From positions 558,001 to 622,000 of the forward strand of contig NC_016633.1 of assembly GCF_000236685.1 (NCBI RefSeq): a stretch of DNA of 64,000 nucleotides, given 5' to 3'. Source of the DNA: Sphaerochaeta pleomorpha str. Grapes (GTDB taxonomy: Bacteria; Spirochaetota; Spirochaetia; Sphaerochaetales; Sphaerochaetaceae). The notes under the pieces are model-generated. The model worked only from the letters and a program-made list of their open reading frames with translations. It was not told the DNA's origin and searched no databases. Every line of letters starts with the position of its first letter. The stretch's first letter is position 1. Below, one piece after another: positions 35,309-43,307 of the stretch. The position numbers were made by a program, and so were the translations under genes.

Positions 35309-36151
35309 TTAGCGAAGGTCCTCGGTCTTGATCCCGTCCATGTCCGTATAGGTGCGGTTTTCCCCGCACATCGACCAGATGAACGTATAGCTGCTGGTCC
35401 CCGCCCCGCTATGGATGGACCAGGAAGGGTTGATGACTGCCTGCTCGTTGTGGACTGCAATGTGCCTTGTTTCGCTGGGCTCACCCATGAAATGGAACAC
35501 GGTCTGGTCGGAGGGAACATCGAAATAGAAGTAGACCTCCATCCTCCGCTCGTGGGTGTGGGAGGGCATGGTGTTCCATACGCTTCCCCTCTTTAGCTGG
35601 GTCAGGCCCATGGAGAGCTGGCAAGTGTCGAGTACGTCCGGGTGGATGTACTGGTTGATCGTCCGTTCGTTGCTCATGTCCACGGAACCGGCCTTCACGT
35701 GCTTGGCCTCAGCAAAGACAATCTGCTTTGCAGGAAAAGCGTGGTGGGCGGGGGTCGAGTTCATGTAAAACTTCGAGGGGTTCTTGGCATCCTTGCTCGA
35801 GAACAGCACCTCTTTGGTGCCCATCGGCAGGTAGAGCCCGTCGAGATGCACCAGCTCGTAGGCAGTACCGTCAGCGACAACCAGTCCGTCCCCCCCGATG
35901 TTGATGATCCCAAGCTCCCTCCGCTCCAGAAAATAGGTCACGCCGAAATCCTTCATGGGGTCGATGTTCTTGGAAAGCGGGACAGCCTGGTCCACCGGCA
36001 TGGCGCCCATGGTCACGATACGATCGACATGGGAATACACGGCACTGACATCGTTTGCGTTGAAAATGCCCTGGATGAGGAACTCGTCGCGCAACTGCTG
36101 CGTATTCATCCTCGAAAACGGTTCTTTGCCCGTCGAATAGCGAATATCCAT
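35309..36151 (-). CDS. kduI: 5-keto-4-deoxyuronate isomerase
   Basis: A 280-residue cupin enzyme that isomerises 5-keto-4-deoxyuronate, formed from unsaturated uronates released by pectin or glycosaminoglycan lyases. The zinc ligands fall at His198, His200 and Glu205 (SHTHERRMEVYFYF) and His247 (WSIHSGAG), close to their positions in the E. coli protein. Further conserved blocks are YFLERRELGIINIGG and GLYLPMGTKEVLFSS. It precedes kduD by 23 bases. High G+C compared with the TRAP genes upstream. Confidence 0.96.
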   Translation of the reverse strand: MDIRYSTGKEPFSRMNTQQLRDEFLIQGIFNANDVSAVYSHVDRIVTMGAMPVDQAVPLSKNIDPMKDFGVTYFLERRELGIINIGGDGLVVADGTAYELVHLDGLYLPMGTKEVLFSSKDAKNPSKFYMNSTPAHHAFPAKQIVFAEAKHVKAGSVDMSNERTINQYIHPDVLDTCQLSMGLTQLKRGSVWNTMPSHTHERRMEVYFYFDVPSDQTVFHFMGEPSETRHIAVHNEQAVINPSWSIHSGAGTSSYTFIWSMCGENRTYTDMDGIKTEDLR

Positions 36152-36265
36152 TACTCATACTCCTTGCTCAAGGTACCCCTAGGCAGCGGTACCTGAAAAA
36201 TCTGTTCTATTGGGCCACTCCCCGCCCTTTTTTTGAGGGGGGATCCGGCACAAAATCCTCTACAA

Positions 36266-37057
36266 TCACCTGTCCATACGGACCAAATCAATTGCCTCGG
36301 TCTTTATCTTCTTCAGAGCCGACTGCAGGTGATACATGTCATTTCCCAAAATCAACATGTTGATACCCCTGCCTATTGCCGCCTCTATGGTTTCTTTGGT
36401 AGCGGGGACCACAGGGCACATAACCTTGATCCCCCGTCTCTTTGCCCCCTCGGCGAGTTTTCTGTAAGCGTCGGCGACCCGGGGGTCCTCGGTCGCATAC
36501 CCTACCTTGGCACCAATCGACAGGGAGTAGTCGATGGGCCCGAAGTTGACGGCGTCGATTCCCGGTACATCCAGAATGTCGTCAAGGTTGTCGGTGAACT
36601 CGAAGTCCTCGTCCATGGGAATCACCAGGGTGTCCGCATTGCTCTTTTCCACATAGTCCGCCCACGAGAACCCGGGTCCCCCGAACTGGGCGGACCTGAC
36701 ATTGGATTCGGCGCCCCTGCGGCCCATCGGGGGGAATTTTGCACCCCTTACAATGGCCTGGGCATCCTCTTTGGTGCGGGTATGGGGGACGACAATCCCC
36801 TCGGCCCCCATCTCGAGTACCTTGCGTATCTCCACCTCATCGGTACCGGTTACCCGCACTACGGCAGGGATTCCTGCCAGTTTGGCCGACATGATGAGTT
36901 TTTCCATATTATTGGGCCCGTCCAGCGGGCAATGCTCAAGGTCAAGATAGACGAAATCATACCCCCAGTTTCCGATCGCCTCAACGGCACAGGCGGCAGC
37001 AGTAAATACTGTGATGCCGAACACAGGGCCCTTTTTCATTCTTTCACGTAATGTCAT
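36266..37057 (-). CDS. HpcH/HpaI-family class II aldolase
   Basis: A 263-residue barrel aldolase of the HpcH/HpaI family, which cleaves 2-keto-3-deoxy acids with a divalent metal to give pyruvate and an aldehyde. Conserved blocks are YDFVYLDLEHCPLDG, EMGAEGIVVPHTRTKEDA and PPMGRRG. The usual Q-I-E-T metal-site segment is replaced by VIPMDEDFEFTDNLDDIL, so the metal Glu is one of these acidic residues. In this operon it may cleave a 2-keto-3-deoxy acid derived from uronates, bypassing KDG kinase. That is inference. AAGGA lies before the ATG. The gap towards kduI (36152-36265) holds GC-rich inverted repeats only. Confidence 0.85.
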   Translation of the reverse strand: MTLRERMKKGPVFGITVFTAAACAVEAIGNWGYDFVYLDLEHCPLDGPNNMEKLIMSAKLAGIPAVVRVTGTDEVEIRKVLEMGAEGIVVPHTRTKEDAQAIVRGAKFPPMGRRGAESNVRSAQFGGPGFSWADYVEKSNADTLVIPMDEDFEFTDNLDDILDVPGIDAVNFGPIDYSLSIGAKVGYATEDPRVADAYRKLAEGAKRRGIKVMCPVVPATKETIEAAIGRGINMLILGNDMYHLQSALKKIKTEAIDLVRMDR

Positions 37058-37108
37058 ACTAATCCTTCTTTACAGTATTTTCATTCAAAGACACAAGAAA
37101 ATTCAATA

Positions 37109-38386
37109 CTAAACAAAACTCGGTAACCAAAGGCTCAATGAAGGAATAAAGGTAATCATTACCAAGACAATGATATTGCAGAGTATAAACGGAACTGCTG
37201 ACTTGAATATCTCGATAATCGTCAAATTACAAATCTTGCTCGCTACATTGAGACACATGCCTACAGGAGGGGTTACCAAACCAATTGCCAGCCCAACAAT
37301 GATAATCGCCCCAAACTGAAGCTCATTCATCCCAAATTGCTGCATTACCGGAAGCAGAATAGGACTGATAAGCAATATACAGGGAGTGACATCCAGAAAA
37401 GTTCCCAGAATCAGTATAATCAAATCCAGAAAGACGTAGACAAGCCAAGTAGGAATATTTGACCCCACCAGAAAACTCCCAATGTGTGCAGGTACCTGCT
37501 CAACGGCTAGAATCCAAGTGAATATCATCGTAAAACCACCGATAATCATGATGGAACTAGACATCATAAAGGTCTTTTTCAAGGCATTCCCGACTTCTTT
37601 CCATTTCAATTCTTTATAGACAAAGAACCCCAGTATGGAGGCATACAGAACAGCAACCCCAGCCGATTCGCTTGCCGTGGCAATACCGGCAGAGACAGAT
37701 ACTATGATTAAAACAGGCATAAACATGGCCAAAGAACCGTCTTTGGTTATTTTTGCCATCTTTTTTAGCTCAATCTTTTCTTTCTTCGGATGGTAGCCTT
37801 CTTTGCGGGAAATAACGAATGTTATAACCAGCTGGGTAGCACCAACCAGAATTCCAGGGATCAGCCCGGCAAGAAACAATTTCCCGACAGAGGCACCTGA
37901 GACCATTGCATACATTAGCATCGGAACACTCGGGGGGATGATCATACCGATAGTCGAAGAAGCAACGGTAATGCCCGCTGCGAATCCTTTGGGATATCCT
38001 TTTTTCACCATATCAGGAATAAGGATGCTACCCAAAGCCGAAGTATCAGCTACAGAAGAACCTGAAATACCGCCGAATATCATGGAAGAGACTACGTTTA
38101 CTTCCCCCAAGCCACCACCAAAGGGGTGTACAAGCAGCATGGAGAAATCAATCAGTCTCCGGGTAAGTCCACTGTGGTTCATCAATTCGCCGGTCAACAT
38201 GAACAACGGCATTGCGATGATGATAAAACTTTCAGTTCCAGACCATACTCGCTGGGGGAACGTCAACAGGAAGGAAGGATTTGACAAGAGCATATAGAGA
38301 ATGCCCGACCCTCCAATTGCATAGGCTATCGGGACACCGATAATCAAAAAAACAACCAAAGCAACGAACATCAAGGAAAGTTCCAT
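37109..38386 (-). CDS. TRAP transporter large membrane subunit (DctM)
   Basis: A 425-residue polytopic protein of the DctM/SiaM family, about twelve membrane segments. Typical blocks are AMPLFMLTGELMNHSGLTRRL, FGGISGSSVADTSALGSILIPDMVKKGYP, IIPPSVPMLMYAM and GLVTPPVGMCLNV. It performs Na+-driven uptake with the small subunit, delivering a ligand held by DctP. The ATG shares one base with the dctQ stop (TAATG). GGAGG sits before it. Substrate probably an (unsaturated) uronate, from the linked kduI and kduD. Confidence 0.95.
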   Translation of the reverse strand: MELSLMFVALVVFLIIGVPIAYAIGGSGILYMLLSNPSFLLTFPQRVWSGTESFIIIAMPLFMLTGELMNHSGLTRRLIDFSMLLVHPFGGGLGEVNVVSSMIFGGISGSSVADTSALGSILIPDMVKKGYPKGFAAGITVASSTIGMIIPPSVPMLMYAMVSGASVGKLFLAGLIPGILVGATQLVITFVISRKEGYHPKKEKIELKKMAKITKDGSLAMFMPVLIIVSVSAGIATASESAGVAVLYASILGFFVYKELKWKEVGNALKKTFMMSSSIMIIGGFTMIFTWILAVEQVPAHIGSFLVGSNIPTWLVYVFLDLIILILGTFLDVTPCILLISPILLPVMQQFGMNELQFGAIIIVGLAIGLVTPPVGMCLNVASKICNLTIIEIFKSAVPFILCNIIVLVMITFIPSLSLWLPSFV

Positions 38387-38916
38387 TATTTTCCTCCCTG
38401 GACGATTTCATCGCCCAACTCAAAATCATCCTTGTATCCTTTGCGAGGTTTTTCAATGGGGAAAAATTCCGATACTATACTTACCAGTGAATAAAAAATA
38501 GTAATAAAAAAAGTGATAGGTAGTATAGAATAGTAAATCCCTTTGTGTATGCCTGTAGCAGGAGAGGGAACTCTCCCAACTTTATGGATTATTCGAATAC
38601 TGTAATAAATCATGCCTATCGATACCGTAATAATAACCAGCTGTGACAAGATTTTGAAAAATCTTTTTACCTTCAAAGGCATACTGTCCACAAAATTGGT
38701 GATAGTAATATGTTCGCTTTCCCGAATTCCAAGGGCTGCCCCGAAAAAGGTCGTTGCAACAAAAACCATGGTTAACATTTCTTCCGACCATACGAAAGAA
38801 ATCGAAAAAACATATCTCATTATTACAGAGACAATAACCCCAACGGCAAGGGTTGCCTCAAGCAGTTTCCCAAAAATCGAAAGAATTGTATCGAGACCTC
38901 GAATAATCTTATTCAT
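38386..38916 (-). CDS. TRAP transporter small membrane subunit (DctQ)
   Basis: A 176-residue protein with four membrane segments (near residues 17-35, 45-62, 88-108 and 128-148) and the family motif SFVWSEEMLTMVFVATTFFGAALGIRESEHI. It forms a complex with DctM. The C-terminus is hydrophilic (EKPRKGYKDDFELGDEIV). It follows dctP after a gap that contains a stable hairpin and overlaps dctM by one base. Confidence 0.93.
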   Translation of the reverse strand: MNKIIRGLDTILSIFGKLLEATLAVGVIVSVIMRYVFSISFVWSEEMLTMVFVATTFFGAALGIRESEHITITNFVDSMPLKVKRFFKILSQLVIITVSIGMIYYSIRIIHKVGRVPSPATGIHKGIYYSILPITFFITIFYSLVSIVSEFFPIEKPRKGYKDDFELGDEIVQGGK

Positions 38917-38947
38917 TTTTTTCTCATTCTTGATGCGTTTTGATAGA

Positions 38948-38973
38948 GGTCCCGTTCCATTTGAAACGGGACC
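38948..38973 (-). promoter_or_regulatory. Intercistronic hairpin after dctP
   Basis: GGTCCCGTT pairs perfectly over nine bases with AACGGGACC around an eight-base loop, directly after the dctP stop and before dctQ. No T run follows on the minus strand. Same position as the hairpins after the TctC gene and the sugar-binding-protein gene at 58805. Confidence 0.78.
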
Positions 38974-38990
38974 AGTACTACTACTATTAC

Positions 38991-39998
38991 TTATTTCGAT
39001 GCAATCGCGCGCATCTCGTCTAAATCGGCTTGCTTGAAAATTCCTTTGTCAACAAAATATTTGTAGACGGGATTACAAGCCTTTATAAACTGGTCACGCT
39101 CTGCAGCAGTTGGTTTATAAACCTGCACACCACCAGCAACGATCATATCATAGTAATGATTATTCAAATCTCTTCTGAGTTTGTTCTGGGTGTCGGTATA
39201 AAGCCAAGCGCCATCCTGGATAATCTGCTGAAGGTCTGCAGGCAGGGAATTCCACATATCAAGGCCCATATCAATCGGTTCCGGGTGGAATTGATAATCA
39301 ATCATAGTCATGTATTTCTGGACTTCATAGAATTTCATGTCACCGATATTTGCCAATGGATTCTCTTGCCCATCAGCTACATTGGTCTTCAAAGCCATGT
39401 AGGTGTCACCATAAGGTATGGATACTGCACTTGCACCCATAGCCTCCATTGACTTGATGATTGATTCAATCGGTGGGGTCCTGATTTTCAAGCCTTTCAT
39501 GTCTTCAGGGCTTTTAATAGGATGCGCATTATTGGTTATCTGACGAGAACCGCCATCACCGATAGCAAGCATCTTGATACCGTACTGTTCTGCAGATGCC
39601 ATGATTCTCTTTCCCAGATCGCTATGGGAGACTTTCATCAAGTCAGCCTGCGTGGGGAAGAAGAAAGGCATGAGATAGATTTCGAGCATGGGAGTCTGGG
39701 AAGCAAAGACACCACCGGTAAACATTTCCAAGGTACCGAGTTTCATGGCCTCGATCATGTCCGATTCATTTCCCAGGGTTGCTGCAGGATAAATTTCAAT
39801 CTGCAGGCGCCCCTCTGATTTCTCCTCTACATATTTCTCGAATTCCAACAAGGCTTTATGCCGGGTAGACTCAGTAGTCGAAGCATGACCAACTTTCAGC
39901 GTGTACACTTTCTGTGCGGCCTGCTCGGTCTGTCCATTTGCAAAGAGCATTGGAAGAACCAAGACCAGGCACAGAGCCAAAGAAACAATTTTTTTCAT
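38991..39998 (-). CDS. TRAP transporter binding protein (DctP)
   Basis: A 335-residue periplasmic binding protein of the DctP family. The signal peptide MKKIVSLALCLVLVLPMLFA is followed by N-G-Q-T-E. The mature part has YTLKVGHASTTES, IEIYPAATLGNESDMIEAMKLGTLEMF and the carboxylate-binding block LKIRTPPIESIIKSMEAMGASAVSIPYG, where the Arg should contact the ligand carboxylate. GGAGGGG precedes the ATG. First gene of the uronate operon, under a consensus promoter and IclR-type operators. Confidence 0.95.
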   Translation of the reverse strand: MKKIVSLALCLVLVLPMLFANGQTEQAAQKVYTLKVGHASTTESTRHKALLEFEKYVEEKSEGRLQIEIYPAATLGNESDMIEAMKLGTLEMFTGGVFASQTPMLEIYLMPFFFPTQADLMKVSHSDLGKRIMASAEQYGIKMLAIGDGGSRQITNNAHPIKSPEDMKGLKIRTPPIESIIKSMEAMGASAVSIPYGDTYMALKTNVADGQENPLANIGDMKFYEVQKYMTMIDYQFHPEPIDMGLDMWNSLPADLQQIIQDGAWLYTDTQNKLRRDLNNHYYDMIVAGGVQVYKPTAAERDQFIKACNPVYKYFVDKGIFKQADLDEMRAIASK

Positions 39999-40017
39999 AA
40001 CCCCTCCATTTATTTTG

Positions 40018-40041
40018 TTCCACCATACGGAATATGTTTCC
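40018..40041. promoter_or_regulatory. Three-half-site operator, copy 1
   Basis: TTCC, seven bases, GGAA, five bases, TTCC. It lies 20-43 bases before the dctP start, inside the leader. Exactly the same spacing recurs in copy 2 at 40099-40122, although the spacer bases differ. Probable binding site of the divergent IclR regulator. Confidence 0.6.
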
Positions 40042-40098
40042 AGTTTTTGCCTAAAAGGAAATATTTTATCCAGTTTTTACTGCAATTTACATTAATAT

Positions 40099-40122
40099 TT
40101 CCGTATTATGGAACACGATTCC
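40099..40122. promoter_or_regulatory. Three-half-site operator, copy 2
   Basis: TTCC, seven bases, GGAA, five bases, TTCC, the same layout as copy 1, 81 bases away. It abuts the -10 box of the dctP promoter and covers the predicted start of transcription, the usual place for a repressor. Confidence 0.62.
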
Positions 40123-40150
40123 ATTATAACTGACATGTTTCTGTTGTCAA
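40123..40150 (-). promoter_or_regulatory. Promoter of the dctP-dctQ-dctM-aldolase-kduI-kduD operon
   Basis: On the minus strand TTGACA (40150-40145) and TATAAT (40128-40123) are both perfect, with a 16-base spacer. Such a strong promoter needs repression, in keeping with the operator directly downstream. Confidence 0.82.
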
Positions 40151-40172
40151 GTGGGAAAAAATAGAATATATT
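40144..40172 (+). promoter_or_regulatory. Promoter of the IclR regulator gene
   Basis: TTGTCA (40144-40149) and TATATT (40167-40172) are separated by 17 bases, each with one mismatch. Its -35 box overlaps that of the divergent dctP promoter, so the two promoters compete for polymerase. Confidence 0.65.
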
Positions 40173-40197
40173 GTTTTCATACAAGATGAGGATAAAA

Positions 40198-40977
40198 GTG
40201 GCTACAGAATTAAAAGTACAATCCCTTGACAGGACCTTTGATATATTGGAACTTCTTGCCAACGAACAAAACGGATACAATCTAGTCCAGATATCCGAAA
40301 AGCTCGATTTGCCTAAAAGTACAGTCCATAGACTCGTCGGGGTTTTATTGCAAAGGGAATTCGTCAGGAAATCCCAAGACACCAATCGCTATCGCCTGGG
40401 ACCCGGGTTCATAGGTCTGTGCAGCCATTATCTCAATAGTCTGGAACTGAAAACCGAAAGTTCACCTTTCATGGAAGAACTTTCCGAGAGCACGGGGAAT
40501 GTTGTTTTCCTAGCTATCCGACAAAATGACAAAATGGTCTACATAGATAGCAAGGAGCAAATCAACAGCCTGAGAAAATATGCAATCATTGGCCAACAGA
40601 AACCACTGTATTGCACTTCTCTTGGAAAGGCCTTGCTTATTGGGCTTACGGATGATGAGATACGGATATTGCTGGCAAAGGAACCCTTCGAAAAGAGGGG
40701 TCCAAACACCCATATGAACATGGAAAGCCTGCTCCAGGATATCCGCGAGTGCAGAAGAAGGGGCTGGGCCTTGGATGATCAGGAAGCAGAACCGGCCATT
40801 AACTGCGTGGCAGCTCCAATACGGGACTATAGGGGTCAAGTAATAGCTGCAATCAGTACTTCGTGGGTTTTGGCGCAACACCCTGAGATGATCCCTGAGG
40901 AAATGGCGGAAAAGGTTAAGCGGCAGGCCGCTAATATCTCTTTCAATATGGGATATACCGGTGGGACAACCCGGTAA
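40198..40977 (+). CDS. IclR-family transcriptional regulator (KdgR-like role)
   Basis: A 259-residue regulator. The N-terminal winged helix reads LDRTFDILELLANEQNGYNLVQISEKLDLPKSTVHRLVGVLL, and the C-terminal IclR ligand domain contains GQQKPLYCTSLGKALL and PAINCVAAPIRDYRGQVIAAIS. The GTG at 40198 has GAGG upstream and fits the predicted leader. An ATG four codons earlier has no ribosome-binding site and lies only a few bases from the expected transcript start. By position it should repress the divergent uronate operon, and the inducer is probably a uronate-pathway keto acid, as for KdgR in enterobacteria. Confidence 0.92.
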   Translation: MATELKVQSLDRTFDILELLANEQNGYNLVQISEKLDLPKSTVHRLVGVLLQREFVRKSQDTNRYRLGPGFIGLCSHYLNSLELKTESSPFMEELSESTGNVVFLAIRQNDKMVYIDSKEQINSLRKYAIIGQQKPLYCTSLGKALLIGLTDDEIRILLAKEPFEKRGPNTHMNMESLLQDIRECRRRGWALDDQEAEPAINCVAAPIRDYRGQVIAAISTSWVLAQHPEMIPEEMAEKVKRQAANISFNMGYTGGTTR

Positions 40978-41017
40978 TCGTTCGTACGTTTCGAAAAAAA
41001 CGCAGACAAAGATGCAC

Positions 41018-41048
41018 AAAAAACCGGGCAGAGTTCTCTCTGTCCGGT
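41018..41048 (-). terminator. Terminator of the sigma-factor gene, possibly bidirectional
   Basis: ACCGGGCAGAG pairs with CTCTGTCCGGT over 11 bases (one G-T wobble) around TTCT. On the minus strand five or six T residues follow. It lies between convergent iclR and the sigma-factor gene. Confidence 0.82.
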
Positions 41049-41079
41049 AATCTATATTTTATGCACTTGTTCGGTGCAG

Positions 41080-41964
41080 TTAGGCTGTGTAGCTCTCCAG
41101 GAGTCTGCTTCTCGAAGGATTCTTCAATCTCTCAAGGGCTTTCTTTTCGATCTGGCGAATTCTTTCCTTGGTCAGGTTGTAGAGTTCACCGATTTCCTTG
41201 AGGGACATCGGAGCTTTTCCTTCCAGACCATACCGCATTTCAATGATATCCCGTTCCTTGTCACTGAGCGTTGACAATACTGTTGAAATATCTGCTTTCA
41301 ATGAGCCCTCGAGGAGGGAGTCTTCGGGTGAACGGCCGGTATCTTCTACAAAATCGCCGACATTGCTATTCCCGTTATCATTGAATACCGGTGCATCGAG
41401 GCTGACCATCTCACGGCTGATAGCAAGCAAGTCAGCCACATGGGAGGGGTCAAGGCCTGTCAATTCCCCGATTTCTTCCATAGTGGGGTCCTCGGTACTC
41501 TTGGTATGCATCAAGGACTTCTGAGCCTTTTGAATTTGCAGCAACTCATTGGTCCTGTTGAGCGGGAGCCTAACAGCCCTACTCTTCTCACAGATTGCCT
41601 TCATGATTGACTGCCTGATCCACCACACGGCGTAGCTGATGAAGTGATAGCCCTTGTCAGGGTCAAACTTCTCCAGTGCCGTCATCAAACCGATATTCCC
41701 TTCATCGATCAAATCGATGAGGGGAATTCCCTGGTTCTGGTATTTCTTCGCAACATTCACTACGAAGCGAAGGTTCGATTCAATCATCCGCTTCCTGGCA
41801 AACTCATCACCCTGCTGTACCCGTTTTGCGAGTTTGAACTCTTCTTCATTGGTCAAAAGGGGAATCCTGTTGATTTCCTTCAAATACATTGTAAGAATAT
41901 TGGCATCGTCATAGGCATATCTATCATCATTGTTATTCAGCATGTTTTGTTTAGTACTCATCAT
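41080..41964 (-). CDS. RNA polymerase sigma factor, sigma-70 family, short form
   Basis: A 294-residue sigma factor with regions 1.2 to 4 but no long region 1.1. Region 1.2 begins LTMYLKEINRIPLLTNEEEF. Region 2 carries NLRFVVNVAKKYQNQGIPLIDLIDEGNIGLMTALEKFD and the DNA-melting HFISYAVWWIRQSIMKAI. Region 4.2 ends MSLKEIGELYNLTKERIRQIEKKALERLK. Its length fits RpoS-like (group 2) factors better than a full primary sigma of about 580 residues or more. It could also be the short primary factor of its lineage. Monocistronic with a good terminator. A GGAGGGG sequence precedes the paired ATG codons. Confidence 0.92.
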   Translation of the reverse strand: MMSTKQNMLNNNDDRYAYDDANILTMYLKEINRIPLLTNEEEFKLAKRVQQGDEFARKRMIESNLRFVVNVAKKYQNQGIPLIDLIDEGNIGLMTALEKFDPDKGYHFISYAVWWIRQSIMKAICEKSRAVRLPLNRTNELLQIQKAQKSLMHTKSTEDPTMEEIGELTGLDPSHVADLLAISREMVSLDAPVFNDNGNSNVGDFVEDTGRSPEDSLLEGSLKADISTVLSTLSDKERDIIEMRYGLEGKAPMSLKEIGELYNLTKERIRQIEKKALERLKNPSRSRLLESYTA

Positions 41965-42204
41965 TTTTCCCCTCCATCGGGTTATGGAAAGGTAATTGCA
42001 GGATACGTGCCAACTTTTACTGAGTATTTTTTATTTGTTACAAAATATAAGATTAATAATTTTTACCTACAAAATTTACCGCTGATAACTAAAACTAATA
42101 GAACAACAATACGTATTTATAGTATCAAATTGACACATGCCGGAAAATAATGGGAAAAACAGGGACATATTGACCCATTCAAGGGAAAAGGGGTGTTCCT
42201 TCTG

Positions 42205-42672
42205 TTACCCGATGGACCATTCCTGACCCATTTCCTCCAAACTCCAGGGGAAATCGAGTTCAAAGGAAGCAAACCAAGAATGCATGTCCTCGCAACAGAA
42301 AGGAAACTCGCTTTGCTCCATTTCCTTGCGGATTTCCTCATACTCGCATTTGAGAAAATCATGAATCATATCCCCTTCACTCAGGGAACAACTGATACTC
42401 TTTTTCCCCAGCAGGTACACTGCAAACTGTTGCCTGAAAAAATCAATCCACTCCCTGTCTTGGCAGTGTATTTCATTCCCCCTTATCAAAAAGGTATCAA
42501 TGAAACAACCAAGGGAACTTACAAGATTCTGAGACTTTGCAAACAGGCAACCAAGTTCATAGAAATGTTGCCAAATTTGCTCAAGGGTAGCCTCTGGGGA
42601 AAGAAACCCCGCTTCTCCTTTTAGCATTAACTGTTTTTCGTCTTTGGTTACATTTTCCATATGTAGTGGCAT
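42205..42672 (-). CDS. Conserved-looking protein of unknown function
   Basis: A 155-residue soluble protein. The sequence is rich in aromatic and acidic residues (WQHFYELGCLFAK, DREWIDFFRQQFAVYLLG, EMEQSEFPFCCEDMHSWFASFELDFPWSLEEMG). No family, signal peptide or membrane segment is recognised. Two starts are possible, ATG at 42672 with GGAG very close, and ATG at 42660 with the same site 12 bases away. The region 41965-42204 before the sigma-factor gene and 42673-42816 behind it show no other gene. Confidence 0.62.
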   Translation of the reverse strand: MPLHMENVTKDEKQLMLKGEAGFLSPEATLEQIWQHFYELGCLFAKSQNLVSSLGCFIDTFLIRGNEIHCQDREWIDFFRQQFAVYLLGKKSISCSLSEGDMIHDFLKCEYEEIRKEMEQSEFPFCCEDMHSWFASFELDFPWSLEEMGQEWSIG

Positions 42673-42816
42673 CCTCTCCAGCTATAGGAAATATAGTAAG
42701 GGCGATGTATATCGGCAACTCAAAACCACACAAAATTTCGCACTGTGCAAAGATATCACACCATTTTGTTATATATCTCGTTCCATAGACCATATCCCAT
42801 GATACAAATCTTTTAC

Positions 42817-42845
42817 TTGCCACTACCTGTTCTTTTCACTATATT
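42817..42845 (+). promoter_or_regulatory. Promoter of groES
   Basis: TTGCCA (42817-42822) and TATATT (42840-42845) are 17 bases apart, each one mismatch from consensus. Just downstream, GCGAGG (42853-42858) pairs with CCTCGC (42865-42870). This is not the CIRCE operator (TTAGCACTC-n9-GAGTGCTAA) that HrcA recognises in many bacteria. Confidence 0.6.
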
Positions 42846-42908
42846 AGCAAAAGCGAGGGCAATGCCTCGCGAGCACACAAAACAATTATTTGTTTGGAGG
42901 AAGATACA

Positions 42909-43181
42909 ATGACAATTAGACCTTTGGCAGACAGAGTGTTAGTCAAAATTGAAGAAGTCCAGGAAAAGACCGCAAGCGGCATCTACATCCCACAGACGGC
43001 ACAGGAAAAAACCCAGATCGGAACCGTTATTGCGGTTGGAGAAGGAACAGACAAAGTCAAAGTCACCGTCAAGGTAGGCGACCGTGTCATGCATGACAAA
43101 TTCTCTGGAACCAGTGTAAAGGCCGACGGACAGGAATACCTCATCCTCAGCATGAAGGATATCCTTGCCATCATTGAGTAG
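42909..43181 (+). CDS. groES: Co-chaperonin GroES
   Basis: A 90-residue lid protein of the GroEL chaperonin. It starts [27 protein letters not shown], containing the mobile loop that docks GroEL. The C-terminus reads [17 protein letters not shown], the standard ending. GGAGGA precedes the ATG at 42909; a TTG five codons earlier overlaps that site and is not used. No groEL follows, so the chaperonin gene lies elsewhere in the genome. Confidence 0.96.
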   Translation: MTIRPLADRVLVKIEEVQEKTASGIYIPQTAQEKTQIGTVIAVGEGTDKVKVTVKVGDRVMHDKFSGTSVKADGQEYLILSMKDILAIIE

Positions 43182-43249
43182 CCATAATTGACCTTAAGGG
43201 GAAAAAGGCTGTTTAAAAACAACGTTCCTAACAGGTATGAACCTGATGG

Positions 43250-43286
43250 ATGCAGTGTCTTACATAAAGAGGCACTGCATTTTCTT
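43250..43286 (+). terminator. Terminator of groES
   Basis: ATGCAGTG (43250-43257) pairs with CACTGCAT (43273-43280), followed by TTTCTTTTT. It begins about 70 bases after the groES stop. Confidence 0.78.
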
Positions 43287-43307
43287 TTTGGTAAAAAGGG
43301 ACGTTTG

